Origin: Streptomyces sp. Alt3
GTDB lineage: Bacteria; Actinomycetota; Actinomycetes; Streptomycetales; Streptomycetaceae
Assembly: GCF_030719215.1 (NCBI RefSeq)
Contig: NZ_CP120983.1
Coordinates: forward strand, 930,001 to 994,000
Direction: 5' to 3'
Length of the DNA: 64,000 bases
The notes under the pieces are model-generated. The model did not search any database. It saw nothing but the letters and a program-made list of their open reading frames with translations, and was not told where the DNA came from. The translations under genes and the position numbers were made by a program. Shown piece after piece: positions 10,201 to 18,296 of the stretch; the stretch's first letter is position 1, and the number at the start of each line of letters is the position of its first letter.

Positions 10201-11841
10201 GAGTACGACATATTTGACGAATTGGCTAAGGCGGCCAGTTCCGACACCACGATCACTCGCATGCGCGACCGCTACGGACGACTCAAGTCCGAAACCGTCA
10301 ACGGCCGTACGAGCACCTTCGAATATGACGACTTGGGCCGTCGCACCGGACGGACGACTCCGTCCGGGGCCATCAGCACATGGGCATACGACGCGGCAGG
10401 GCGACGTACTTCGCTCACGTCCTCGGGACGAACACTCACCTTCGAGCACGACGCGATGGGCCAGGAGCTGGTCCGCCGTGTAGGCGCAGACATCACGCTC
10501 AGAAACACCTTCGATGTGATGGGCCGTCTAACAGACGAGCAGGTCATCAGTGGTGGGCGTACTATCCAGCAACGCGGTTACCACTATCGAGGAGATGGTG
10601 GCCTCACGAGCATCAACGACAGGCTTTCCGGCGTCCGTCGCTTCGACCTGGATGCAGTTGGACGGGTGACATCATCCCACTCAGCGCACTGGACCGAGCG
10701 ATATGCCTACGACGCGGCCGGAAACCAGACCTCAGCTTCTCTGCCGAAATCCCACCCACGTCAAGAAGCCGCCGGCCCTCGCAGTTACAACGGCACACGC
10801 GTCAGCCGAGCAGGCAACGTCCGCTACGAACACGACGCACAGGGTCGTGTCGTTCTGCGTCAGAAGACGCACCTTTCACGCAAGGCCGATACGTGGAGGT
10901 ACCAGTGGGACGCCGAGGATCGTCTCGTCTCGCTGACCACCCCGGACGGGACTCTTTGGCGGTACCAGTACGACGCCCTGGGCCGACGTACTGCGAAGCA
11001 GCGCCTTGCCGACGATTCACAGACTGTGCTGGACGAGATCGTCTTCGTCTGGGATGGCGTCACATTGTGTGAGGAGAGCAGCTACGACCTCGCGATGCTC
11101 AGGTACGTCACCCTCACCTGGGATCATGACGGAATTCGACCTCTTGCCCAGACGGAACGTGTGGCTACTCAAGGCGCCCCACAGGACACAGTCGACGAGC
11201 GCTTCTTCGCCATCATAACGGATTTGGTAGGTAGCCCAACTGAACTTATCGACGAGTCGGGGTTCATTTCTTGGCGCGTTCGCCGGTCAGTGTGGGGCAC
11301 CACAGAATGGGCCAAGGACAGTTCAGCGTATACCCCTTTGCGCTTTCCGGGCCAGTATTTCGACCAAGAAAGCCTTCTGCACTACAACTACCTCCGATAT
11401 TACGACCCTGACGTATCCCGCTACATAAGTCCGGACCCGATCGGGCTGGAGGGCGGCCCGAACCCTCACTGGTATGGCCCCAATCCCTACACATGGATAG
11501 ATCCCCTAGGGTTGTCCCTGTGCCGCGTGAAGCCGAGGCTCGAGGACGGCAACACGAAAGAGGGATGGCAGCACATCGACGAGCGACACATCAGCGGAAC
11601 CGCCGCACATGGCCACGGTGACCTCATGCCCCCCACCACGACACGCGCGCAGGTGGAAGCGGCAGCGGATAAGATCATCGAAAAGGGTACACGAATATCG
11701 GATCCAAATCGCACGATCCAGACGCTGGAGAAGCGAATGAACGTAAATGGCATGCGAGCCGTTTACCGCTTGGTCGTGGATTCTTCCGACGGAAATCGGA
11801 TCATTACTTTCTTCCCAGTAGGAAAGAGCTTCAGTCCGTGA
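7231..11841 (+). CDS. RHS/YD-repeat polymorphic toxin, type VII-type N-terminus, nuclease-like C-terminus
   Basis: 1536 aa, ATG 7231 with RBS GGGGGGAGAG. Residues 1-330 are a helical WXG/LXG-like region (KNLRDFQKAFDLVGGGMKKL, then GHWKGEAADAFRAKF) typical of type VII-exported effectors. Residues about 395-470 carry a DUF6531-like entry (DPVDVATGRMLLPQTDI, LVFERVF). Dozens of YD repeats follow, then the RHS core cap (FPGQYFDQESLLHYNYLRYY, SRYISPDPIGLEGG, DPLGL). The unique tip is residues 1431-1536: WQHIDERHISG, then GDLMPPTTT and a Y-R-L-V-V-D...ITFFP end. It resembles EndoU/colicin-like (BECR-fold) RNases with paired His residues. The RHS shell would encapsulate and release the tip. From about 9.4 kb the gene has more AT-ending codons than its 5' part. 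Confidence 0.93.
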   Translation: MVDWGKWGDALYDGAGNLVDKGKEVLGEGIDKGTDVLGSGLEKVGADEWADKVEDWGDETASSLGAEVGEQQLGQSEEADELIHGRPEKISAAVKNLRDFQKAFDLVGGGMKKLDSGHWKGEAADAFRAKFQTLPTDWLRAADAFEDAAKALETFAGVVTSAQAKAGEAIALYKEGKQDYETAAAAFKEKAEAYNAVRNTDHPLPHPGTFSDPGAAKRRHAQEILQRARRARDDAGEAAKGAITAAMAHAPKEPTGMDRAKQELFDYGVGQGMELAHFGGGVIKGTAGLVNFVRSVNPQDPYNLTHPAEYYKGVNMTLAGLTSTVANPDRALKNAWDAAKGDPSEFLGRLVPELIGTKGGGLIKGGLRAGMKDLAERPRSPNRRVHENNPDSHGQQCSKVKCAGDPVDVATGRMLLPQTDIVLPGSLPLVFERVFDSSHRAGRWFGTGWSSTVDQRLEIDAEGVVFSCNEGSLLAYPHPAPGVPVMPTHGRRWPLDRVADGYTVTDPETGQVRHFVDQPTGELALLAQIDDRNGRWIAFEHDEAGAPTSIVHHGGYHLKLTTAEGRVTALHLAGAGPDGTDQEILRYGYTDGHLTTVTNSSGKPMRFDCDELGRITAWTDTNGSRYEYVYDEHDRCIYQAGTNGHLEARFTWDGTDPETGLRMTSMTDSLGHTTRYVVNDRSQVVAEIDPMGAVTHFDFDRFHQLLSVTDPLGHTTRSTFDVHGRPTLVERPDGRQTRAEYNDFGLPVRIVGTDGNVTRQSYDERGNCTKVIHPSGATSLYEYDEAGHLLSEFDSLGNRSIIQCNKAGLTVSVTDPLGATTRCIHDTFDRPTSTVDELGVVTKFEWTVEGKIARRLEADGTEQSWAYDGEGNCIRHTDALGGVTVHEYTDFDLLTGRTDPDGARYEFSYDSNLQLAQVSNPQGLTWKYLYDPAGRIQCEIDFDHRTLSYAYDSANRLVSRKNGLGQTTLFEHNELGQVLHKKTVDSVTTFEYDIFDELAKAASSDTTITRMRDRYGRLKSETVNGRTSTFEYDDLGRRTGRTTPSGAISTWAYDAAGRRTSLTSSGRTLTFEHDAMGQELVRRVGADITLRNTFDVMGRLTDEQVISGGRTIQQRGYHYRGDGGLTSINDRLSGVRRFDLDAVGRVTSSHSAHWTERYAYDAAGNQTSASLPKSHPRQEAAGPRSYNGTRVSRAGNVRYEHDAQGRVVLRQKTHLSRKADTWRYQWDAEDRLVSLTTPDGTLWRYQYDALGRRTAKQRLADDSQTVLDEIVFVWDGVTLCEESSYDLAMLRYVTLTWDHDGIRPLAQTERVATQGAPQDTVDERFFAIITDLVGSPTELIDESGFISWRVRRSVWGTTEWAKDSSAYTPLRFPGQYFDQESLLHYNYLRYYDPDVSRYISPDPIGLEGGPNPHWYGPNPYTWIDPLGLSLCRVKPRLEDGNTKEGWQHIDERHISGTAAHGHGDLMPPTTTRAQVEAAADKIIEKGTRISDPNRTIQTLEKRMNVNGMRAVYRLVVDSSDGNRIITFFPVGKSFSP

Positions 11842-12287
11842 TCAAGGTAAAATTTTCAGTTCGCGCAGGACAGGGTGAACCCAGCGGTTTCGACCTCGGG
11901 GACATCCTTGTCGAGGGAGAGCGTGGAGCAGCAAATTCAGGCGGCCACGTTCCCGACCAAGGAATGATGATCTACCCTTCAGTCACCCTCCTTCTCGACT
12001 CCCTGAGGATGCTCTTCTCCGGGGAGAAGAAGCAGATCTCATTCACAGGTGTCGACACGTCATTCCGGCTCGATTTCAAATGCGCAAGGAAAGGACTCGT
12101 GTCGGTATCGGAAAGCGGAACGCTGCTTGGGGAATCGAGTCTTGATGACCTTTCAAACGCAGTCCTCCGGTCCGCTCAGATCCTTGCTGACGAGGAACTT
12201 TCCGGCCTTGCTGCAACGGACCCGGTACAAAACGATTTTCGCGCCGCTCTACGGGACCTGCGCGCGACCGCGACGCGAAAACAGTAG
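11838..12287 (+). CDS. Probable immunity protein for the RHS toxin
   Basis: 149 aa from GTG 11838, which overlaps the toxin stop by GTGA (11838-11841). It is a small soluble protein with no recognised domain (MIKVKFSVRAGQG..., later LLDSLRMLFSGEKKQISFTG). It shares the lower-GC codon use of the toxin tip, as expected for a toxin-immunity pair inherited together. Position directly behind an RHS C-terminal toxin is the standard place for the cognate immunity gene. The function is inferred from position, not sequence. Confidence 0.75.
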   Translation: MIKVKFSVRAGQGEPSGFDLGDILVEGERGAANSGGHVPDQGMMIYPSVTLLLDSLRMLFSGEKKQISFTGVDTSFRLDFKCARKGLVSVSESGTLLGESSLDDLSNAVLRSAQILADEELSGLAATDPVQNDFRAALRDLRATATRKQ

Positions 12288-12316
12288 GGGCGCGATGAAA
12301 CAATTGCACGCCTTCC

Positions 12317-12598
12317 TCACTTTCTCGGCGCCTCGTGTCGTGATGAAGTCAGCGAGTTCTTCTCGCCGACCACGGAGGCGGGCGTTCGCGCACCGAGGAC
12401 GAACACAGCGCCCGTTCCGCTGTCGGCCACAGGGATCAAGCCGCGCAGGACCGACCGCTTCGGCGCGGTGACCGGAAAGTGACGGCTCCTCACGCGCTCC
12501 CTCGACTTCGCTGGACTGGAGATCGCCGTCCGGAGAGACTTGCCCCACCATGTCGGGTCCGCGCGCCAACACGTGCCGGCCATCAAGCACACGCACAC
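12317..12598 (-). pseudogene. Possible DUF397-like remnant between toxin and kinase loci
   Basis: A 93-codon minus-strand frame in the 322-nt gap. Its middle reads RGLIPVADSGTGAVFVLGAR, which loosely resembles the G-V-V-P-V-R-D-S-K pattern of Streptomyces DUF397 proteins. A WGKSL stretch earlier loosely resembles the W-x-K-S-S motif. The frame then degenerates, and a better-looking helical end (ELADFI) lies in a different frame, as if a base had been lost. It may be an eroded small gene or chance. No other feature is visible in the gap. Confidence 0.25.
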
Positions 12599-12609
12599 AC
12601 GGGGGCAAG

Positions 12610-14199
12610 GTGCCGGACCAACCGATCGCCGGACGGTACGAGCTCCTGGAGGAGCTCAACAGCGGCGGTATGGGAGACGTATGGCGTGGTTACGACGCCG
12701 TGCTGGACCGGCCCGTCGCCGTGAAGGTGGTCCGGCGGCAGGCCGTCGCCGGTTCACCGCAGCTGGCCGAGGAGTTCGCCAAGCGGTTCAAGCGCGAGGC
12801 GCGCATCACCGCGCGCATTCAGCACCCCGGCGTGCCGCAGGTGTACGACGCGGTGCTGGACGACACCTTCGAGCGGCTCTTCCTCGTCATGGAGCTCGTC
12901 GACGGCATCCCCCTGTCCGCGTACATCCACCCCGATCGCCCGCTGCCCGTCAGCTGGGCCGTGGCGGTCGCCGCGCAGGTCGCCACCGTGCTGTCGCACG
13001 CCCACGACGTGCCGGTGATCCACCGCGACCTCAAGCCGTCCAACATCCTGGTCGCCCGGGACGGGACGGTGAAGGTCCTCGACTTCGGTATCGCGGCGAT
13101 CCTGCGCACGGACGTCACCAAGCTCACCGCGACCGGCAGCCCTATCGGCACCTACCAGTACATGGCACCGGAGCAGGTCCGCGGCGGGCGCACCAGTCCT
13201 CAGACCGATCTGTACGCGCTGGGTTGCGTGTTGCATGAACTGCTCGGTGGACGGCCTCTGTTCACCGCCGACAGCGAGTACTTGGTGATGTACCAGCACG
13301 TGAACGCCGCTCCGACCCCGTTGCGCCTGCTGCGACCGGATGTGCCGGACTCCTTGGAGGAGCTGGTCCTGCACCTGCTGCTCAAGGCTCCGGAGGCGCG
13401 GCCCGCCGACGTTCAGGAGGTGTACGAGCGGCTTCGGCACTTCCTGCCCGCGCCCGGCGCGGGGCCTGCTCCCGGTGAGGCAGGGCCGCAGGGAGCGCCG
13501 GATCCGACCGCGATCTTCCGTCAGCCGTACGCGCCACGTGCCCGCGCCGGTGCAGGACGGCCTGTGCCCACCACGGTCGATCCGGCCGCCGCACAACCGG
13601 CCCCCGTCGCCGTGCCCGCGCAGCTGCGGGAGGAGATCGCGGAGGCATACGCGCACTCCGACGCACTGCTGGACGAGGAGCGGTTCGCCCAGGCCGCTGA
13701 GGTGCTGAGCGAGATCATCGAGCCGGCCGCCCATGCACTCGGCGCCGAGAACAGGAAGGTCCTGGAGCTCCGGACGCAACGCGCCGCCATCCGGCTGCTC
13801 GGCGGCGACTACCGTGCGGCGTTGCCGGAGTTCGACGCCTTGGCCGACGCATACGCGCGTACCGGCGGTCCCAGCAGTACGCAGGCACGTGCGTGCCGTG
13901 CCCAGGCTGCCCGGTGCCGTGCCGAGCTGGGCCAGGCGACCGATGCACTGGCCGCGCTACGGGGTGTCCTGGACATTGTCCGCACGGTCGACGGCGACGT
14001 CAGCGACGAGGCGGTCGAATTGCGGCGGGACATCGGCATGCTCCTGCTTGCCCAGGGACAGGCGCCTGAGGCACAGCTGATCCTCGCTCCCCTCCACGAC
14101 GATCTGTGCCTGGTCTACGGTCCGACGGACGACATGTCCGAAGAGGTCGCCGAGGTGCTGAGCCTGATCGAGCTCGATCTCGACGGCCCGACTGTCTGA
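12610..14199 (+). CDS. Soluble Ser/Thr protein kinase with C-terminal TPR-like region
   Basis: 529 aa from GTG 12610 behind a G-rich RBS. Residues 10-275 form a Hanks-type kinase: glycine loop LNSGGMGDVW (16-25), ATP-binding Lys39 (VAVKVV), catalytic HRDLKPSN (Asp140), DFG (158-160) and YMAPEQ. A Pro/Ala linker (about 280-345) leads to helical TPR-like repeats (EEIAEAYAHSDALLDEERFAQAAEVL; QRAAIRLLGGDYRAALPEFD), with no membrane helix and no PASTA domains. It is therefore cytosolic, with an internal protein-interaction module. The RelE/helicase gene begins 44 nt downstream on the same strand, so co-transcription is likely. The substrate is unknown. Confidence 0.93.
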   Translation: MPDQPIAGRYELLEELNSGGMGDVWRGYDAVLDRPVAVKVVRRQAVAGSPQLAEEFAKRFKREARITARIQHPGVPQVYDAVLDDTFERLFLVMELVDGIPLSAYIHPDRPLPVSWAVAVAAQVATVLSHAHDVPVIHRDLKPSNILVARDGTVKVLDFGIAAILRTDVTKLTATGSPIGTYQYMAPEQVRGGRTSPQTDLYALGCVLHELLGGRPLFTADSEYLVMYQHVNAAPTPLRLLRPDVPDSLEELVLHLLLKAPEARPADVQEVYERLRHFLPAPGAGPAPGEAGPQGAPDPTAIFRQPYAPRARAGAGRPVPTTVDPAAAQPAPVAVPAQLREEIAEAYAHSDALLDEERFAQAAEVLSEIIEPAAHALGAENRKVLELRTQRAAIRLLGGDYRAALPEFDALADAYARTGGPSSTQARACRAQAARCRAELGQATDALAALRGVLDIVRTVDGDVSDEAVELRRDIGMLLLAQGQAPEAQLILAPLHDDLCLVYGPTDDMSEEVAEVLSLIELDLDGPTV

Positions 14200-14243
14200 C
14201 CGCCACCGCCTCCACACCCGTCGCTCCCCCGGAGAGTCCGCCC

Positions 14244-16378
14244 ATGCCCCACCTCGCGTTCGACATCGACTTCTGCGCACAACTCAGCAAGCTCCAGGGC
14301 AGCGTCAAACAGGGAGTGTTCGATGCCTGGGAGAAGTTCGAGCGTCTCACCCTCGACCAGTTGTTCAGGGACCAAGGATTGAAACTGGAGACCCTCAAGC
14401 GGGCTCGCGATCCGCACATCCGGACCATCCGCATCGACCAGGGCACGCGCGGTGTCGTCCTGGCCCCGGACAGCGGTGACACGTACGTGCTGTTGCGTGT
14501 GATGCCGCACGACAAGGCGATCTCGTGGGCGATCAAGCAGAAGGCCAGCATCAACACGGTCACCCGGGCCGTCGAAATCCGGGACATCGCCATGCTTGAC
14601 GAGCTCACTCCCGCGTATGAGCAAATCGCTCCGGCTCCCGACGAGAGACTGTTCGCGAAGGTGTCGGATGGCGACATGGCTGCGCTCGGCATCGACGAGA
14701 CCACTCTTCGGCAGGCCCGCGTGCTCACCGACGCCGAACAACTGGAGGTATTCGCGCCGTACTTCCCCCAGGACCAGCGCGAGGTCCTGGAGTATCTGGC
14801 GGCAGGTTTCAGCGTCGAGGACGTCTGGCGGGACGTGGTGTCCGTGGCCATGTCCACCGTCTCCGCCGGTGACCCGCCCGTGGACACACAGGACTTCGCC
14901 ACGGCGATTCAGCGCACCCGTGCGCGTATCGCTCTCGTCACCGCGTCGGAGGAGCTGCGTGACATTTTGGACAAGCCGTTCGCGGCCTGGCGGGTCTTCC
15001 TCCACCCGTCGCAGCACAAGGTCGCCTACCGCCCTTCGTACTCCGGTCCCGCACAGGTGACCGGCGGTCCCGGGACCGGAAAGACGGTCGTCGCCCTGCA
15101 CCGGGTACGCCACCTCCTGGGCCATCTGCGCGACGGCGACCGGGTGCTGCTGACGACGTACACCAATGCCCTGGTCACTGCACTGCGCGCCGGTCTCGCC
15201 GCCCTGGTCGAGGACGAGGTGCTGCGCGACCGTGTCGACATCATGACCGTCGACGCGTTCGCGGGCCGTGTCGTGTCCACGTCGCGTCGGCCTCTGCGAG
15301 GCGGTGAGGAGGAGGCCCGATGGGAACGGGCGGCTCGCGTCACCGGTTTCACCGGCACTCCACAGTTCCTCGCGCAGGAGTACAAGCATGTGGTCCTCGC
15401 CCAGAACCTGCGGACGCCGGAACAGTACGAGGCCTGCGAGCGACGAGGACGCGGCAGCGCTCTGCCCACCTCCGCCCGCGCTCTGGTGTGGCGCACCGTC
15501 GAGGAGTTCACCGACCGGCTCGGCGTCGACGGGCTGCGCACCACCTCGGCACGTGCGCGGAGGCCGCCGACTTGCTGGAGACCTCGGGTCCGCCATACAG
15601 GCACGTGGTCATCGACGAGGCCCAGGATCTGCACCCGGCCCAGTGGCGGCTGCTGCGGGCCGCCGCTCCGGCGCGCCCGGACGATCTGTTCATCGCGGGC
15701 GACCCTCACCAGCGCATCTACGACACGAGGGTCTCTCTGAGGGCGGTCGGCGTGAAGGTGACCGGCCGGTCCACGAAGATGCGCAAGAACTACCGCTCCA
15801 CCCACGAGATCCTTAGCTGGTCCACCGCGCTTCTTGTCGGCCGCCCCTTCGAACAACTGGCGGACGACGCCCGCAACGAAACCCTGCTCGGCTACCGTTC
15901 CGCCCTGCACGGCAGCGGGCCCGAGACGTTCGGCGGGGATTCGGAGGACGCCGAGCTGGACGCCCTGGTCGCGAAGGTGTGCGGATGGCTCGCAAGCGGC
16001 ATCGCGCCGGGCGAGATCGGTGTCAGTGCCCGGTTCAACAAGACCTGCGACAGGGCGGTGGACCGCCTCAGGGCGGCGGGCATCCCTGCCGTGCGACTCC
16101 GGGGCAACGCGCCGGCCGACCCGGACACCGTACAGATCGGCACGATGCACGCGTTCAAGGGACTGGAGTTCCGGTGCGTCGCGGTCATCGGGGTGAGCGA
16201 CGGCGCCCTTCCGTTCCCGAGGGCGGTCACCGCGGCGGAGGTCGACCGGCTCCAGCACGACGCGGACCTGCTGGCGGAGCGCTGTCTGCTGTTCGTCGCG
16301 TGCACCCGGGCCCGGGACGGGCTGTACGTTTCGTGGTCGGGCGACCCGAGTGAGTTCCTGCTGGAGGCAGGGCTGTGA
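14244..16378 (+). pseudogene. RelE-like domain fused to UvrD/Rep-type helicase, interrupted by a frameshift
   Basis: ATG 14244 with upstream GGAGAG. Residues 1-115 resemble a RelE/ParE-type fold (FDIDFCAQLSKL, IRTIRIDQGTRGVVLAPDSG, DTYVLLRVMPHDKAISWA). An SF1 helicase follows: Walker A GGPGTGKT (274-281), DEAQD Walker B (about 457), GTMHAFKGLEF and VACTRARDGLYV. The reading frame changes around 15540-15560: the upstream frame runs to a stop at 15740 in nonsense, while DEAQD and everything after lie in the frame one base back. This is equivalent to one missing base; restored length would be about 711 aa. All motifs on both sides are intact. The change is therefore recent, programmed, or a sequencing error. 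Confidence 0.88.
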
Positions 16379-16563
16379 AAGTTTCGGCGTTGCAGATCAG
16401 GCCGAGCACGAGTGTCCGCAACCGGCGTGAACCTGTCCGCGGTCGGCGCAGGCAACCCTCCGCCACCGCCGTTACGTCACCTTGTGAAGGTCTGACCATG
16501 AATGGTCGGGTTCCTTGATCGGCTCTTGCGGGTTCCACTTACCTCAGAGTAACTAACTGTCCC

Positions 16564-17220
16564 ATGAACCTCTTCAGCCGCAGCTCCTTGCTCCGCCGTC
16601 CGGAGCCCCGTACGGAGGAGTCAACTGCCGCCCCGGAGGCCACCGGTGCCGCAGTTCTTCCCGACCCCCGCCTGGCCGCTCTCACCGGGGAGTGGATGAT
16701 CGACCCCGCACACAGCAGGATCGGCTTCTCCGTGCGGCACGCCATGGTGACGACCGTGCGCGGCGCGTTCACGGAGTACGAGAGCCGTCTCTACTTCGAC
16801 GGGCGCGACCCGGCACGCTCCCGGGCCGAGATATCGATGGCGACCGCGAGTGTCGACACGGGCGTGGAGCAGCGTGACGCACATCTGACCGGACGGGACT
16901 TCCTGGATGCCAGGAATCACCCTCGGATCAGCTTCACGAGCAGCGCCGTTCAGCTGATCGGCAAGGACGTCTACCGCATGACCGGCGACCTCACGATCCG
17001 GGGCATCACCGGCCCCGTGACTCTGGACCTCACGTACATCGGTTACGTCACCGATCCCTTCGGCTACGAGCGCGTCGGGTTCGACGGGACCACCACCATC
17101 AACCGTTCCGACTGGGGCCTGACCTACAACGCCCGGCTCGCCGAAGGTGGAGCCATGGTGAGCGAGCGGCTGCGCCTCCAATTCGACATCGCGGCCATCC
17201 GCACTCCCGCCGCTGCCTGA
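16564..17220 (+). CDS. YceI-family protein
   Basis: 218 aa from ATG 16564. The YceI lipocalin-like fold is clear from GEWMIDPAHSRIGFSVRHAM, DFLDARNHPRISFTS, and the end VDGT/FDGTTTINRSDWGLTYN. Family members bind polyisoprenoid-like lipids. No signal peptide is visible: the N-terminus is charged (FSRSSLLRRPEPRTEE), so this is a cytoplasmic form. It stands alone and faces the GlxA-type regulator, whose stop is 8 nt past this stop. A TTGATC element with TTACCT about 18 nt later (16515-16550 region) could be its promoter. Confidence 0.92.
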   Translation: MNLFSRSSLLRRPEPRTEESTAAPEATGAAVLPDPRLAALTGEWMIDPAHSRIGFSVRHAMVTTVRGAFTEYESRLYFDGRDPARSRAEISMATASVDTGVEQRDAHLTGRDFLDARNHPRISFTSSAVQLIGKDVYRMTGDLTIRGITGPVTLDLTYIGYVTDPFGYERVGFDGTTTINRSDWGLTYNARLAEGGAMVSERLRLQFDIAAIRTPAAA

Positions 17221-17227
17221 CGCGCCC

Positions 17228-18226
17228 TCAGGCACCGGTTTCCGCGCCACCGTCGGGTGTGCCCCTGAACGTGCAGCGATAGGCGCGCGGCGACACTCCC
17301 AGCGCCGTGTGGAAGTGCTGTCGTAGCGCGGTGCCGGTGCCGAAGCCCGCGTCGGTGGCGATCCGGTCCACCGGGAGGTCGGTCTTCTCCAGCAACTGCC
17401 GTGCTCTGCTGACACGTTGCTGGATGATCCACTGCATGGGCGTGAGACCGGCCTCTTGCCGGAAACGCCGGTTGAAGGTCCGCACACTCATCGACGCGCG
17501 GTCCGCCAGCTCGGCCAGCTTCAGGGGCCGGTCCAGGTGCCGGAGGGCGTACTCCCGGGCCGGGGCCGTCGAGCACTGCTCGGGCGGGGTGACCGGTCGT
17601 TCGATGAACTGGGCCTGTCCGCCTTCCCGGTGGGGCGGGACGACGGTGCCGCGGGCCACCGTGTTGGCGACCTCCGCTCCGTGGTCGGTACGGATCATGT
17701 GGAGGCAGAGGTCGATGCCCGAGGCGACACCGGCCGAGGTCAGGACACCCCGGTCGTCGGTGTAGAGCACGTCGGCGTCCACCTCGATCTCCGGGTAGAG
17801 CGCCAGGAACTCGTCGCACGACTTCCAGTGCGTCGTCGCCCGCCGCCCGTCCAGCAGTCCGGCCGCAGCCAGGACGAAGGAACCGGTGCAGATGGACGCC
17901 ACCCGCGCTCCGCGGGGGATACGGGCCAGGGCACGGGCAACATCCGCATCGATCCGCCCGCGCGCCTGCGGCTCGTAGTCCTCCTGGGCCGCCGGCACGA
18001 TGACGGTGTCCGCACGCTCCAGCGCCTCGGGGCCCTCGGCGACGTTGACAGTGAAGTCGGTGTCCGTCGGCACGACGCCCGGCCTCGGTGTGCAGGTGAC
18101 GAGGTCGTACAGGGGGTCTCCGGACGCCGAGACCGCCTGGCCGAACAGGCGGTGCACGATCCCGAGCTCCATCGGCAGCAGCCCGGGGCGTACGAGCACG
18201 ACCACTCGATGCCTCTTGTTCGCCAT
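17228..18226 (-). CDS. GlxA-family (DJ-1/PfpI + AraC HTH) transcriptional regulator
   Basis: 332 aa, ATG 18226 (MANKRHRVVVLVRPGLLPME). The N-terminal half is a DJ-1/PfpI-like amidase fold with the nucleophile-elbow-like ASICTGSFVLAAAGLLDGRR. The C-terminal half is an AraC double HTH (LKLAELADRASMSVRTFNRR, then IATDAGFGTGTALRQHFHTA). Such regulators respond to amino-acid or amide-type signals and often control an adjacent transporter. An MFS gene starts only 70 nt away in the opposite direction, and shared control is plausible. Upstream in-frame codons exist but lie in the MFS promoter, so 18226 is preferred. Confidence 0.93.
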   Translation of the reverse strand: MANKRHRVVVLVRPGLLPMELGIVHRLFGQAVSASGDPLYDLVTCTPRPGVVPTDTDFTVNVAEGPEALERADTVIVPAAQEDYEPQARGRIDADVARALARIPRGARVASICTGSFVLAAAGLLDGRRATTHWKSCDEFLALYPEIEVDADVLYTDDRGVLTSAGVASGIDLCLHMIRTDHGAEVANTVARGTVVPPHREGGQAQFIERPVTPPEQCSTAPAREYALRHLDRPLKLAELADRASMSVRTFNRRFRQEAGLTPMQWIIQQRVSRARQLLEKTDLPVDRIATDAGFGTGTALRQHFHTALGVSPRAYRCTFRGTPDGGAETGA

Positions 18227-18296
18227 GGCCAGATTCTTGCAGAAGCCGTCCATCTCGCCAGTGGTCGCCCTACGGGTACGCGATGACGATCGACGC

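Noticed and set aside
15026-16258. Minus-strand frame across the helicase
   Set aside because: The plus strand encodes conserved helicase motifs on both sides; the antisense product has none.
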